This document shows, piece by piece, positions 9,601-17,750 of a DNA stretch of 64,000 bases. The first letter of the stretch is position 1. Every line of letters starts with the position of its first letter. The stretch spans positions 38,825 to 102,824 of the forward strand of contig JAFLDZ010000011.1 of the NCBI GenBank assembly GCA_017302135.1, in the 5' to 3' direction. Source of the DNA: Lysobacterales bacterium. GTDB lineage: Bacteria; Pseudomonadota; Gammaproteobacteria; Xanthomonadales; Xanthomonadaceae. The translations under genes were made by a program, and so were the position numbers. The notes beneath the pieces are model-generated. The model saw nothing but the letters and a program-made list of their open reading frames with translations, did no database searches and was not told where the DNA came from.

Positions 9601-10716
9601 CGCGCGCAGGTGCTGGCCGGCTATGCCGATCCGTTCCTGACCTTGCTCAGCGACACGCCCGGCGTCGACGACGCCTGGCGCGATACGCCGCAGACCGCTG
9701 CGTTCTGGGGCAACACGCGCGATGAAATCGACCGCTACACCAAAGGCAAGGAGCCTGCGGGCCAGGTCGCCAATCTGGATGCGTATTTCATCACCCAGTT
9801 GACCGGCATGACCTACGCCAACTGCGCCAGTCTGCTGGCGGCCTACACCTCGCCCGAGTTCGGCAACGATCTGTTCTCGGACCGCCGCCGCAAACTGGAG
9901 CGGCAGGTGCAACTGCGCTGCCGCGACCAGCGCCAGGCGCAGGCGGAGTCGGTGTACGACGCGCTGGCGACGCGCTTCAATCGCGATCTCGCCGGCCGCT
10001 ATCCCTTCGGCGAACCCGGCGCGCGCGATGCCGCTCCGGCGGCGGTGCGGGCGTTCTTCCTCGACTATGCCGAACAGCGCGAAAGCATCCTGGCTGCGCT
10101 CAACGCGATGGACGGCAACCGCTGGCGCGCGGCGAAGGGCTTCGTCGCCGAACTCGATGCGGTGGCCGCGTTCTTCGCGGGCAATGTCGGCGCGCCGGGC
10201 GAGCTGGACGTGTTGGGGCTGACCACCGTATTCCCGGCGGAACCCGCCAGAGCGATCGGCGGCGATCAACTGCTGACCTGGCGGCTGAAGGTGGAGGATG
10301 CCGAGTCCGCGTTCCCGAACGGCTTGAAGCCCCTGCAGTGGTTGCCCGGCGACCGGCTGGCGCTGCATCTGCGCTGGGCGGCGCGTTCGCCGTGGCGTCC
10401 GCTGACCGATCCCGCCCAGCCCGAGCTCAGCGCCCAGGATGCGACCGCGACCTTCAGCATCGAAGGCCCGTGGGCGCTGCTGCGCTTCATCGACACCTAT
10501 CGCATGCCCAACAGCCGGTCGGCCGTCCCCGGTCAGGTCCTGCTGGGTTTCCGCGTACCGCTGCAGAGCGTGGCGGTGGGCGAAGACGGCAAGCCGGCGC
10601 ACAGCGAAGCCAGCGTGTTCATGACCTGGGTCCTGACCACGGTCGATCCGAAGACGCAGACAGAGAAAACCATCGTGCTGCCCGGGGCATTCCCGCGCAG
10701 TGCGCCGGTGGAGTAG
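6673..10716 (+). CDS. tssM: T6SS membrane-complex protein TssM (IcmF family)
   Basis: The tandem ATG at 6673/6676 overlaps the tssL stop; longer upstream frames run inside tssL. The product has 1347 residues, at the long end for TssM. Domains in order: an Ala/Pro-rich N-terminus, a membrane span at about 63-83, a cytoplasmic NTPase-like domain with a Walker A motif GERSAGKSS (Lys142), a second membrane span at about 427-446 (QVAAVAAAVGLFVALAIAGY), and a large periplasmic ImcF-related/VasK region to the end that should bind TssJ. Many TssM proteins start with a two-helix hairpin. Here only one N-terminal span is obvious. Confidence 0.93.
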   Translation: MMLDAATASSVPTAPAAAVPTAVAPAAAAPTAAAQGAAEPGGFDLGALGLGSFDLSRIDVLKTSLTGAGVLIVLLLAFLAVRRLRKPAIVTLGDAEGSCGICVRVRAWLQRMLAAIDYLSTRREWRYAQPWLLVLGERSAGKSSFIASVSDTWRHHPPKHADQLQAEGMQWSYFRYGVLIDGDGALAAADEGAPEAKQWNRGLKALNDLRPERPLDGLVLCVSARSLCNVKLSQRIALAENVSRQLSRLQSSVEFMLPAYVVVTQCDDIPGFASFWQSQAPDRLGQMIGYSAIAQDQSRPPSDWVDNAFDRVGVRMREIQADVAARSETIDDADGFFLFPSQFGKLREPLAQWMETVFRTTAWQSGYLFRGLYFAGSVEADGTIAEGTRGDVDFVDALVSERALREPALAKPTRQGIWSRNRLIHQLQVAAVAAAVGLFVALAIAGYRESKQVAAVVSAIDSLDKVAPRVPAAESGECLAREDVYPLLAQVSRIETGSRYLAIPLSWVDTRLTSGSATAIGRSTVQKVLLPTLSCLLEQRSRDLLMSARIPDAPAGNVLSRERGDFRQLVVDARDLEDNLVRFRTLSKQNSALDERQLIGMLDALSSYVFDEPLPRDVWREGGVLDDAFRKVEDVREPVMPNGLHARLAAAMEARSTSLRAALSREVAVGDDLLALLNEGQPPILDNTRRMGIWLSWVQQSWLGSSAERNPCQDIVNANKADVEALIAHYGNLPGMAGMLQRFGPKQCHQPEMQTLATMTMAPYGPMFIAGKGGLTLAPPLEDELSGLPALAELPYMQLTSARPFACVGAAADWRANELAEAAGYLRQYEDFAKSRKLPPLEEGGRPLYDNLARESLAHALDDTLRRAQRVPGDSQADQQAANRTDAQLTRVGDELAQGMDALKAVLNAYASYGFSDGGTEVRQCARGFAADNLGGVDALADISRLYAPPVAVGTDAMFTLGGLPVTRDFLARQVARAQVLAGYADPFLTLLSDTPGVDDAWRDTPQTAAFWGNTRDEIDRYTKGKEPAGQVANLDAYFITQLTGMTYANCASLLAAYTSPEFGNDLFSDRRRKLERQVQLRCRDQRQAQAESVYDALATRFNRDLAGRYPFGEPGARDAAPAAVRAFFLDYAEQRESILAALNAMDGNRWRAAKGFVAELDAVAAFFAGNVGAPGELDVLGLTTVFPAEPARAIGGDQLLTWRLKVEDAESAFPNGLKPLQWLPGDRLALHLRWAARSPWRPLTDPAQPELSAQDATATFSIEGPWALLRFIDTYRMPNSRSAVPGQVLLGFRVPLQSVAVGEDGKPAHSEASVFMTWVLTTVDPKTQTEKTIVLPGAFPRSAPVE

Positions 10717-10807
10717 TGCGCGGATGCCGCGATGCGGATAGGCGAACAAGCAAGACGGTAGGGACAGGAAGCGTGAGCAAGCACCGAAGCGAGATGGGAG
10801 ATCAGCG

Positions 10808-11938
10808 ATGACCGGAAATGCAGAAGGCAATGTCGAAGCGGCGGATCGCTACTTCCGCAGCACATTGGGCCGTGCCTGGGAGGAACTGCTCGCCCCGGTG
10901 TCCGCCGAGGCGCCGGCGGGCGTGCCGGCCGCGCAGGACGAGGCCTACCGCCGCATCCGCCACGAGCGCGAGGAGGAGGACGCCAGCCTGCCTCTGGGCG
11001 CGTGGGAGCGCGAACTCAAGCGCGCGAACTGGGTGGCAGCCAGCGAGTTGGCGGCGGCCGCGCTGGCCGGCCGCAGCAAGGACCTGCAGCTTGCGGCGTG
11101 GCTGTTCGAAGCGCTGATCGCGCGCAGCGGCTTCCAGTCGCTGGGCCCGTGTCTGCGCCTGATCGATGCGCTGCTGTTGCAGTACGGCGATAGCCTGCAT
11201 CCGCAGGACAGCGAGCACCGCATCAACCTGTTGCTGTGGATCGGCCAGAAGCTGCTGCCGCCGCTGCGCCGGGTGGCGATCACCGCGACCGGCAGCGGAC
11301 ACGAATACGCCTGGAACGATTGGGAGCAGGCGCAGCGCAACGAGCAGCTGCGCGCCAGTCTGGGCAAGCAGCGGGAGGGCGAGATCGAAGGCGCCACGCT
11401 CGCGGATGTCGGCGCGGCGCTGGCCTGTACGCCGGATGCGCGGATCGTGTTCCTGCGCGACTGCCTGCGCGACGGTATCGCAGCGCTGCAGTCGCTCGAA
11501 CACACCCTGGATGCGCAGCTCGGGAGCGATGCGCCCGGACTGAGCGCCATGCGCAATCTGCTGGAACGCATCGAAGTGGTGGTGGTGGCCGAAGCGCGTC
11601 GTCGTGGCGTGACGACACCGACCCGCAGCGACGACGAGGACGCGCCAGCGTCGCAGGGCGAGAACGCGCACGCAGGCGATACCGCGAAGGCGTCGATGAC
11701 AGGATCGTTGGATCGGCGCGAGGTGTATGCCGCCCTGGCCGAGATCGCGCACGCGCTCGAAACGATCGAACCGCACAGTCCGGTGCCGTATCTGATCCGG
11801 CGCGCGGTCGCGTGGGGCGGTTTGAATACGGCGCAGCTCTACAGCGAGGTGTTCGTGCGCTGCGGAGGCCAGATCAACATCTTCGAACTGCTCGGGCTGG
11901 GCGACCCGGCGGCCGGGCACGAGAGTCGGGCCGGCTGA
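10808..11938 (+). CDS. tssA: T6SS protein TssA (ImpA family)
   Basis: This 376-residue protein carries the ImpA N-terminal signature (PAAQDEAYRRIRHEREEED ... WLFEALIARSGFQSLGPCLRLI) and a C-terminal all-helical part ending PYLIRRAVAWGGLNTAQLYSEV. TssA proteins prime and coordinate sheath-tube assembly at the baseplate. It lies 91 bp downstream of tssM behind a GGGAG ribosome-binding site. The C-terminal segment (VPYLIRRAVAWGG) matches the short TssA class rather than the long class with a VasJ-type extension. Confidence 0.85.
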   Translation: MTGNAEGNVEAADRYFRSTLGRAWEELLAPVSAEAPAGVPAAQDEAYRRIRHEREEEDASLPLGAWERELKRANWVAASELAAAALAGRSKDLQLAAWLFEALIARSGFQSLGPCLRLIDALLLQYGDSLHPQDSEHRINLLLWIGQKLLPPLRRVAITATGSGHEYAWNDWEQAQRNEQLRASLGKQREGEIEGATLADVGAALACTPDARIVFLRDCLRDGIAALQSLEHTLDAQLGSDAPGLSAMRNLLERIEVVVVAEARRRGVTTPTRSDDEDAPASQGENAHAGDTAKASMTGSLDRREVYAALAEIAHALETIEPHSPVPYLIRRAVAWGGLNTAQLYSEVFVRCGGQINIFELLGLGDPAAGHESRAG

Positions 11939-12025
11939 TCGTTGATGTTGCCCATCGAGCAGCCCGACCGGGCAGCCGAGCATTCGTCGCGCCTTCGGGC
12001 GCATGCGCCGCAGAGGAGTCATCGC

Positions 12026-12889
12026 ATGAGCACACCATCCGGCAATGGACCCACCGCAAAACCGATCGCACTGGTGATCGCAGCGCAAGTGCGTCTGTCG
12101 ATGCCGAAGACGGCGCAGCCGCATCGGCAGGCGCCGGTGAACGTGAAGCATGCACTGAAGAACGCGGCCAATTCATCGCCCGCCGCGCAAGCGGCCTTCC
12201 GGCGCGCCGCGCCATCGGTCAAAGCCGCGACCCCGCATCTCAAAGCACTGGCGCAGCCCGGCAAGGGGCTGCTGTCTTCGCTGCGTCACGGCGTGTCGGC
12301 GATGCATTCGCTGCGCCAGGTGACGCGCGAAATGCGCAAGGAAAGCAGCGACCCCAAAGCGACCGTCGCCTCGGCATTCAAGGCGGCGGCCAAGGCATCG
12401 CCTGCCACCACTGCGGCATTCCAGCGCGCTGCGCCTGCGGCGGCCAAGGCGCAGCATCATGTCGAAGCGTTGAGCCAACTGCAGCAAGGGCCGAAGTCCA
12501 GCCTGCTGTCCACGCTGGGGCATGGCATCCAGGCGATGCGCTCGCTGCGCCAGGTGACCAAGGCGATGCCGCGCGGGTCCGGCTTTGCGCCGATCGAATC
12601 CGCGCCGATCGCCTCTGCACCGATCACATCGGCATCGATCACATCGGCACACGGCGCTTCGCATGCGCCGCAGATGTCCGGAAGTCCGCATGACGCGCAG
12701 GGAAAGCCGATCGATCACCGCGAGTTGCTGTCGCAACTGCGGCAGCACATCGCTTCTGCGCAGGCGAGCCACGCACAAGGCAATGGTGCAGCGCCGTCCG
12801 CTTCCGGCTCGCCGTCCACACAGTTCGCGGCGCTGCTGATCATGCGCAGGCAGTCCAGCGCGCTGTCCGCCTTCAAACACCGGAAGTGA
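12026..12889 (+). CDS. Unrecognised Ala/Ser-rich protein with internal duplication, T6SS-linked
   Basis: I chose the ATG at 12026 behind GAGGAG rather than an earlier in-frame ATG at 11942. The product has 287 residues, basic and low in complexity, and I do not recognise a family. Two ~45-residue units are clearly related: AFRRAAPSVKAATPHLKAL...SLRHGVSAMHSLRQVT and AFQRAAPAAAKAQHHVEAL...TLGHGIQAMRSLRQVT. They are followed by four A-P-I-x-S type units and a helical end with HRELLSQLRQHIA. There is no signal peptide. It sits directly after tssA and overlaps the next gene by 4 bp (GTGA), so it is an operon member and perhaps a T6SS accessory or cargo protein. Confidence 0.6.
   Translation: MSTPSGNGPTAKPIALVIAAQVRLSMPKTAQPHRQAPVNVKHALKNAANSSPAAQAAFRRAAPSVKAATPHLKALAQPGKGLLSSLRHGVSAMHSLRQVTREMRKESSDPKATVASAFKAAAKASPATTAAFQRAAPAAAKAQHHVEALSQLQQGPKSSLLSTLGHGIQAMRSLRQVTKAMPRGSGFAPIESAPIASAPITSASITSAHGASHAPQMSGSPHDAQGKPIDHRELLSQLRQHIASAQASHAQGNGAAPSASGSPSTQFAALLIMRRQSSALSAFKHRK
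12587..12646 (+). repeat. 15-bp in-frame tandem repeat, 4 units
   Basis: Four consecutive 15-bp units related to GCGCCGATCGAATCC lie inside the CDS at 12026. They encode APIES-APIAS-APITS-ASITS. The third and fourth units share CGATCACATCGGCA and look like the most recent duplication. The unit length keeps the frame, so copy-number change would only lengthen or shorten a flexible linker. Confidence 0.75.
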
Positions 12890-14250
12890 GCACGCATGCG
12901 CAGCCGGATCGCACCATCGCAGATGCCAGGAGGCCACCGTCGCGGACGGCGGTGCGCGGCATGCTGATGGAACCCGACCCGATGCCCGCCCGCGACCAGG
13001 CCCGATGGCGTCCCTTCACCGGCACCATGCGTCCTGGATGGATGTGCGGGCGCGTGCGCGCCTTGCGCGAAGCCGAAGACGATGCGCAGACGGTGCTGGC
13101 GTTCCTGCTCACGGGGCTGAAGACGTATGCCATCGATCCGGCCGAGGTGGTGTGGATCATCGACCTTGCCCCGGGCGAGGGCGAGCGCGCATGGCGGGTA
13201 TTGCGGGCGCTGGCCGGCCGCGCGCCGCGCGGTCCACCGATCCGCTATCTGGCCCGCTGCTCCGATCCCGAACATCACGCGCGCCTCTCGGCCCATGCGT
13301 TGCTGAAGCCGTTCGTTGCCGGCGGCGACCTGTTTCTCGATCGGGAAGGGCAGGGCATGCCTTCGCAGAGCATCCGCAATCCGATCGTCGTGCTGGCGCA
13401 CGAAGGGCTGTCGTCGCAGTGGCAGGGCCTGTACGCCGCGCGGACAGGCGAACTGCTTGAAGCCTGGAGCGACGGCGATGGCGCCATCGATTGGCGACCC
13501 GCGAGGCAGCGCGATGGCGTGATGCGGCTGCTCTCGGGTTACCGGGAATCGCTGGACGGCGCCACCTTCACGTTGCCGCGCGGCGCGATGGAAACCCTGT
13601 CCGCACTGCTGCGCGCCAGCGGAGGACGGATGCTGCTGCGCGGGTCCGATCACGGTGCGAAGGATCGTGCGCAGATCCGCATGGGGGCATTGGACCCGGA
13701 AAACCGAAACATGCGTGGCTGCGATGCGCATGGGACGCTGCGCGTGAATTTCGAAGCGCTGGCGCGCTGGCATCGCGCCAACGGCGCCAGCGTCCTGCAA
13801 TCCCAGCGCGACGACGATGGCCGGGTATTGCACATCGCGCTGCACGACGTCGCTGGCGGCCGCCTGCAGGAATGCCTGCCCGAAGTGCATGGGTTGCCGC
13901 ATCCGGACGATCACCTGCAGTTGCTTCAGGCGCTGCATGCATTCCCTGCGGTTTCTCCTTCGCAATGCCTCGCCATGCTGCATGCGCACGGAGGCGATCC
14001 GCGCGCGCTCATGGCCTTGTCGAAGCACGTGCTTCAGAACGTCGCAGTCATCGATGGCGTGGCGCTCGATCAATGGCGCGCCATGCTGGCGTATTGCCGT
14101 GACCAGCACTATCCGGTGTTCGACGGCGACGGCGAGCGCGACGAGACGCCTGTTCTGTTCGCCAGTATCGCCCGTGCGATGGAAGCACCCTCGCAACGAC
14201 AGGATTGCGGGCATGGCAGCGAAGTCGATTTACCGGCGCTTCCGATGTGA
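12886..14250 (+). CDS. Unrecognised 454-residue protein, T6SS-linked
   Basis: A GTG start overlaps the upstream stop (GTGA); ATG codons at about 12961 and 12979 are alternatives. I do not recognise the family. A stretch VVWIIDLAPGEGERAWRVLRAL, with hydrophobic strand, acidic residue and Gly-rich turn, resembles motif I of class I methyltransferases. It is followed by another strand (IRYLARCSDPEHHARL), but no clear downstream catalytic motif follows, so this stays a weak suggestion. The C-terminal part is helical. There is no signal peptide or membrane span. Position in a run of T6SS-linked unknowns is the only functional hint. Confidence 0.55.
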   Translation: MSTHAQPDRTIADARRPPSRTAVRGMLMEPDPMPARDQARWRPFTGTMRPGWMCGRVRALREAEDDAQTVLAFLLTGLKTYAIDPAEVVWIIDLAPGEGERAWRVLRALAGRAPRGPPIRYLARCSDPEHHARLSAHALLKPFVAGGDLFLDREGQGMPSQSIRNPIVVLAHEGLSSQWQGLYAARTGELLEAWSDGDGAIDWRPARQRDGVMRLLSGYRESLDGATFTLPRGAMETLSALLRASGGRMLLRGSDHGAKDRAQIRMGALDPENRNMRGCDAHGTLRVNFEALARWHRANGASVLQSQRDDDGRVLHIALHDVAGGRLQECLPEVHGLPHPDDHLQLLQALHAFPAVSPSQCLAMLHAHGGDPRALMALSKHVLQNVAVIDGVALDQWRAMLAYCRDQHYPVFDGDGERDETPVLFASIARAMEAPSQRQDCGHGSEVDLPALPM

Positions 14251-14375
14251 AGACGATCCGGGCGATTTCTTGATCATCCAAATGCTTGCGATCGGTTCGA
14301 GCGGGAACCCGCAGGGCATCCGGATTCGAGACGAGAGCAAGCACGCATTCAACGATAGACAAACGGAGTTGGAAC

Positions 14376-14960
14376 ATGTCGGACGAGAGAGGAAAAATGG
14401 TGCACCCGACGCTCAGGCGACGCAGCGAGTCGGGGACATTCAGGCAGGTGCCGATGAACGATCTCCCCGCGCACGTGCGCCTGCAGACCGTGGGCGTGAT
14501 GGTCGGCCCGCCGAATGATCCCGTTCCCGATGTGCCTGAGCCGCAGGTGGTACAGCCGACACTGCGTGAACGTGCCCACAGCATGGTCATGAGCGAATTG
14601 ACGCCGCATTCGATCATGGGCCGCGTCAGTACGGGTCTGTCGATGCTGCCCGGACCCACGCATGGATGGGATGGGGAACATGCGAGACATCAGGGCAGCG
14701 TCGCGTACGACGAGGCGCGCAGTGCATTTTCAGCGCTGTCCAGCGGAAATCTGAGCGGCGCCGCGACAATGGGGTTGAGCGCGATGGCAAGCGGCGCGCG
14801 TGCGCTCACCGGCGTTGCGCCGGTGGCTGCGGCCTTGCATGCCACGCATGTTCCATTCGCATCCGAGGTGGCGGATCGGGCGGCGCAGGCCGTGCATGCC
14901 CTGGTTCCTGATCCGGTCGGGCCCATTCGAAGACCGGGCCCGAAGTTGAAGAAGGAATAG
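14376..14960 (+). CDS. Hypothetical protein, T6SS-linked
   Basis: The ATG at 14376 is preceded by CGGAG at 14364-14368 and gives 194 residues; the frame is open upstream, but without a good ribosome site. The N-terminus is polar and basic (MSDERGKMVHPTLRRRSES). The middle has a Pro-rich segment (PNDPVPDVPEPQVVQP), and the C-terminal half is small-residue-rich and mildly hydrophobic (SSGNLSGAATMGLSAMASGARALTGVAPVAAALHA). That last stretch could be a glycine-zipper or membrane-inserting segment. No family is recognised. A possible small T6SS cargo. Confidence 0.5.
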   Translation: MSDERGKMVHPTLRRRSESGTFRQVPMNDLPAHVRLQTVGVMVGPPNDPVPDVPEPQVVQPTLRERAHSMVMSELTPHSIMGRVSTGLSMLPGPTHGWDGEHARHQGSVAYDEARSAFSALSSGNLSGAATMGLSAMASGARALTGVAPVAAALHATHVPFASEVADRAAQAVHALVPDPVGPIRRPGPKLKKE

Positions 14961-14995
14961 CCGTTCATTCGATTCGAAAGGCATCTGGCGAGCGC

Positions 14996-15023
14996 CGTCA
15001 TCCCCGCATTCGCGGGGATGACG
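14996..15023. repeat. REP-like palindrome
   Basis: Perfect 12-bp inverted repeat: CGTCATCCCCGC, a 4-nt ATTC loop, then GCGGGGATGACG. This is the form of the dispersed intergenic palindromes (rGTCATCCCCGC type) common in proteobacteria. It lies between two same-strand genes, has no T-tract, and could act as a transcript stabiliser or weak terminator. Confidence 0.75.
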
Positions 15024-15129
15024 AAACTTGAAAGAACGCCATTCGCCTCCAGCCTCGTCGCGCGCCTCGCATGCATCGCCGTCGGCACGCGCAGCCTTGC
15101 CTTCACCGAAAGCCCAGGGAGTGTCTTCC

Positions 15130-16446
15130 ATGAACATCGACAGGCCGTCTACGAACGAATCGACCTTGCTGCGCAAGCGCAAGTACGACGAGATGACGCC
15201 GTCGCCGATGTCCATGGGGGGACGATCGCATCCGGAATACGGGTTCCCGATGGCGTCGTCCGAAGTCCTGGAGAAGCGCAGGAAGCTCCAGCCCTCCAGG
15301 CCGACGCTGTCTTCCATGCAGCCGCCGCGCGATGACAACGGATCCGGCGTCTCCTTCACGCCATTCGTGCTCCAACCGTCCGTGTTCCAACCGTTCGTGT
15401 TTCAGCCACCACCGCCGCAGCAGTCGTCGACGCAATTGTCGCTGATGCCGACGCCGCCGCCATCGTTCGATTTCAGCAGTCTGGATCTCAAGCAGAGCGT
15501 CAACGAGACCGGTTTGTGGCAGATGGGCGGCGAGCGGCTGAAAAGTCTCAAGAAGCAGCTGCCGACGTTCGTCAAAAGCAAGACGCCGAAATCCACCGAT
15601 ATCCGCATCAAGGCCATCACCCAGTCCACGGAAAACTGGGGCATCAGCGCCGATGAGAACGTGCGGACCGAATTCCAGCGCACCAAGCGCTTCAAGATGG
15701 GAGACGACGAAGCCGAAACCGTCTTCAATCAGCGCAGCCATCAGGCTACCCTGATCTGGAAAACGGACTCGCCCAGTCTGAACCAGTACGGCGACAAGAC
15801 CGACTCTTCGCAGCCGCTCAGCGGGCATACGCCGGGTATCAAGACCCAGAACGTCGGCGGCACCAAGGGCGCGCTGACCAAGGAACACGGCACCCGCGAT
15901 CCGCGCCGCGAAAAGATCCTCGCCAAGACATTCGATGATCCGAATCGCGGAGAGCACGATCTGTCGATCATGTCGAAACTGGCGACCATACAGTTGTTCA
16001 TGTCGCCCAAGGAAGAATTGGAGACGGTCAAGTCGACGGTCGGCAAATCCAAGACGCCGATCTACTCGCAGTTCAAGGATATCGGCGATATTTCAGGCAA
16101 CAACACCGGCGGCTTCGACAAACTCGTCAACCGCGTGCAGACCGTGCGCGAGACCGACAAGATGTTCACCGCGAAGAATCTGCTGATCAGCGGCTACGAC
16201 ACGCTGGTGCCAGAGACGCACAAGGAATTGCTGGTGAAGGCCAAGGGCGATGTCAAGGAAGCGATGCGGCTGCTGCATCAGGAAAGCAGCGACTCGCAAT
16301 CGAAGGTGAAGTTCAATACCTCGACCCATTCGCAGGTGCCACGACTGGACCTGAAGAGTCTGCGCGAGATGTCGAAGGACAAGAATCCGACCCAGACTCC
16401 CCTGAGCCCCGTGCGACGGATCGAAGATCACAATTTCAATTTCTGA
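15130..16446 (+). CDS. Unrecognised protein with disordered Pro-rich N-terminus; T6SS cargo candidate
   Basis: The ATG at 15130 follows AGGGAG and gives 438 residues. The N-terminal ~110 residues look disordered. They contain basic clusters LRKRKYDEM and EKRRKLQ, then tandem FVLQPSVFQPFVFQPPPP repeats. The rest is polar and charged with predicted helices (EELETVKSTVGKSK, HKELLVKAKGDVKEAMRLLH) and no known catalytic motif. There is no signal peptide. It is paired with the next gene, which has a similar style (Lys-rich, disordered start). The base composition is less GC-biased than the tss genes, which may mean recent acquisition. The function is not known. Confidence 0.6.
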   Translation: MNIDRPSTNESTLLRKRKYDEMTPSPMSMGGRSHPEYGFPMASSEVLEKRRKLQPSRPTLSSMQPPRDDNGSGVSFTPFVLQPSVFQPFVFQPPPPQQSSTQLSLMPTPPPSFDFSSLDLKQSVNETGLWQMGGERLKSLKKQLPTFVKSKTPKSTDIRIKAITQSTENWGISADENVRTEFQRTKRFKMGDDEAETVFNQRSHQATLIWKTDSPSLNQYGDKTDSSQPLSGHTPGIKTQNVGGTKGALTKEHGTRDPRREKILAKTFDDPNRGEHDLSIMSKLATIQLFMSPKEELETVKSTVGKSKTPIYSQFKDIGDISGNNTGGFDKLVNRVQTVRETDKMFTAKNLLISGYDTLVPETHKELLVKAKGDVKEAMRLLHQESSDSQSKVKFNTSTHSQVPRLDLKSLREMSKDKNPTQTPLSPVRRIEDHNFNF

Positions 16447-16577
16447 GCGACGAAGAAGACGATGGGCAACGAGGTTCATTCCCCGGTGCTCGATGCAAAT
16501 GGCGGGCGCGACAAGGGCCCTGTTCGGGAGTGTCGCTGGATTCGCTGCCGCGATGGATCGGCTGAAGAGGGAAAGTC

Positions 16578-17618
16578 ATGAGCAACGATAGAAAGCGCGA
16601 TCTGGCGACACGAAACGACATTGCCACCAAAAACAAGGCTCCGCTGAAAAAACTGAAGGCGACGCAGCGGGACACGGAGCCTTTCACGCCGCCGCCGCAG
16701 GTGTTGCCGATCGCGGTGCCGGTCGCGGTTCCGGATACCGCCAGCTTTCTGCGTCAGATCAACAGCACCGTGCATCCCGCCTCGACCTACTCGACAGCGA
16801 TCAGTGACCAGTTCCAGAAGCTGAGGCAGCCATGGGATCCGAAGTCGGATGCGAACCTGACCAAGCCCGGGCATCTGTCGACGAAAGACTACGAAGACGG
16901 ATACATCTCGGACGAGGGCGACAAACTGCTGAAGGCGATCCATGCCCGCAAGGATGAGCAGATCGCAAAGGTCCAGGACTTGGCGGATGGGCGCAAATCC
17001 AGATCGGGAAACCAGATCAAGCTGGGCGATCCGACATCCGTCCAGTACCACGGCGTGAATATCCGATATCGCGTCGACTTCACCGGCATCGCCGAAAAAC
17101 CGCCGAAAAAAACCGGTGGGCGCAAAAAAAAGAACGACGAGGCGGTCGAGGAGGTAGTCGAGCCGCCGATCGAGCCGCCGAAAACCACATGGATACCGCA
17201 TGCCCGGATATTCGCTGGCGACCAGGACCTGTCGACGGTCAAGCTGGCGAGCCTGGCGGAGGATATCCATGGGCAAGTGGACGAGAGCTTCAAGCAGCAT
17301 TTCCTTTCGGGCGTGAAAGGGCAGGCGTCGCCGACGCCGGAAAAATCGAGCGCCTATGCCATCGGTGTCGAGTCCCGGGCGGTGGGGCGTGCCAGCGATG
17401 CGTTCGGCCAACAGTTCCCTTCGTTCGAGGGCTATCTGCTGTCCAAACCGCAGTCGGCGCATGAGGTCTCCAACCTGTTCCACAATCCGCAATTCGGCAC
17501 CGGGGCATTGGGGTCCCAGAATTCCGGCCCAACCGCGACGCCGGATTTTCATGCCTTCAACGAAATCGTGTCCGATACCCGCAAGGAGCATTCGACCCAG
17601 GTCGGTACCCATCTGTAG
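16578..17618 (+). CDS. Unrecognised Lys-rich protein; possible truncated reading frame
   Basis: The ATG at 16578 follows GAGGGAAAG and gives 346 residues. The N-terminus is basic (MSNDRKRDLATRNDIATKN); a Pro-rich segment and a poly-Lys stretch (KTGGRKKKNDEAVEE) follow. The C-terminal part contains FPSFEGYLLSKPQSAHEVSNLF and HAFNEIVSDTRKEHSTQVG, ending at a TAG. After that TAG the same frame stays open for 32 codons of ordinary-looking protein (DVPLIRKANAINVFAPHG...) to a TGA at 17715-17717, so the stop may be a recent nonsense change. No family is recognised. It probably pairs with the upstream gene as T6SS-linked cargo. Confidence 0.55.
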   Translation: MSNDRKRDLATRNDIATKNKAPLKKLKATQRDTEPFTPPPQVLPIAVPVAVPDTASFLRQINSTVHPASTYSTAISDQFQKLRQPWDPKSDANLTKPGHLSTKDYEDGYISDEGDKLLKAIHARKDEQIAKVQDLADGRKSRSGNQIKLGDPTSVQYHGVNIRYRVDFTGIAEKPPKKTGGRKKKNDEAVEEVVEPPIEPPKTTWIPHARIFAGDQDLSTVKLASLAEDIHGQVDESFKQHFLSGVKGQASPTPEKSSAYAIGVESRAVGRASDAFGQQFPSFEGYLLSKPQSAHEVSNLFHNPQFGTGALGSQNSGPTATPDFHAFNEIVSDTRKEHSTQVGTHL

Positions 17619-17750
17619 GATGTTCCGCTGATCCGGAAAGCCAACGCGATCAATGTGTTCGCGCCGCACGGCAGCCCTGTCGTCACGGTCAATACGGGAC
17701 GAAAGAAAGATGACTGACGGGTACACCCAGCGCTTGCGATCGGGCGCCCG

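Noticed and set aside
6697..10830. 1377-residue antisense frame opposite tssM
   Set aside because: Arg/His/Gln-rich shadow composition with no motifs; the + strand frame is a clear TssM.
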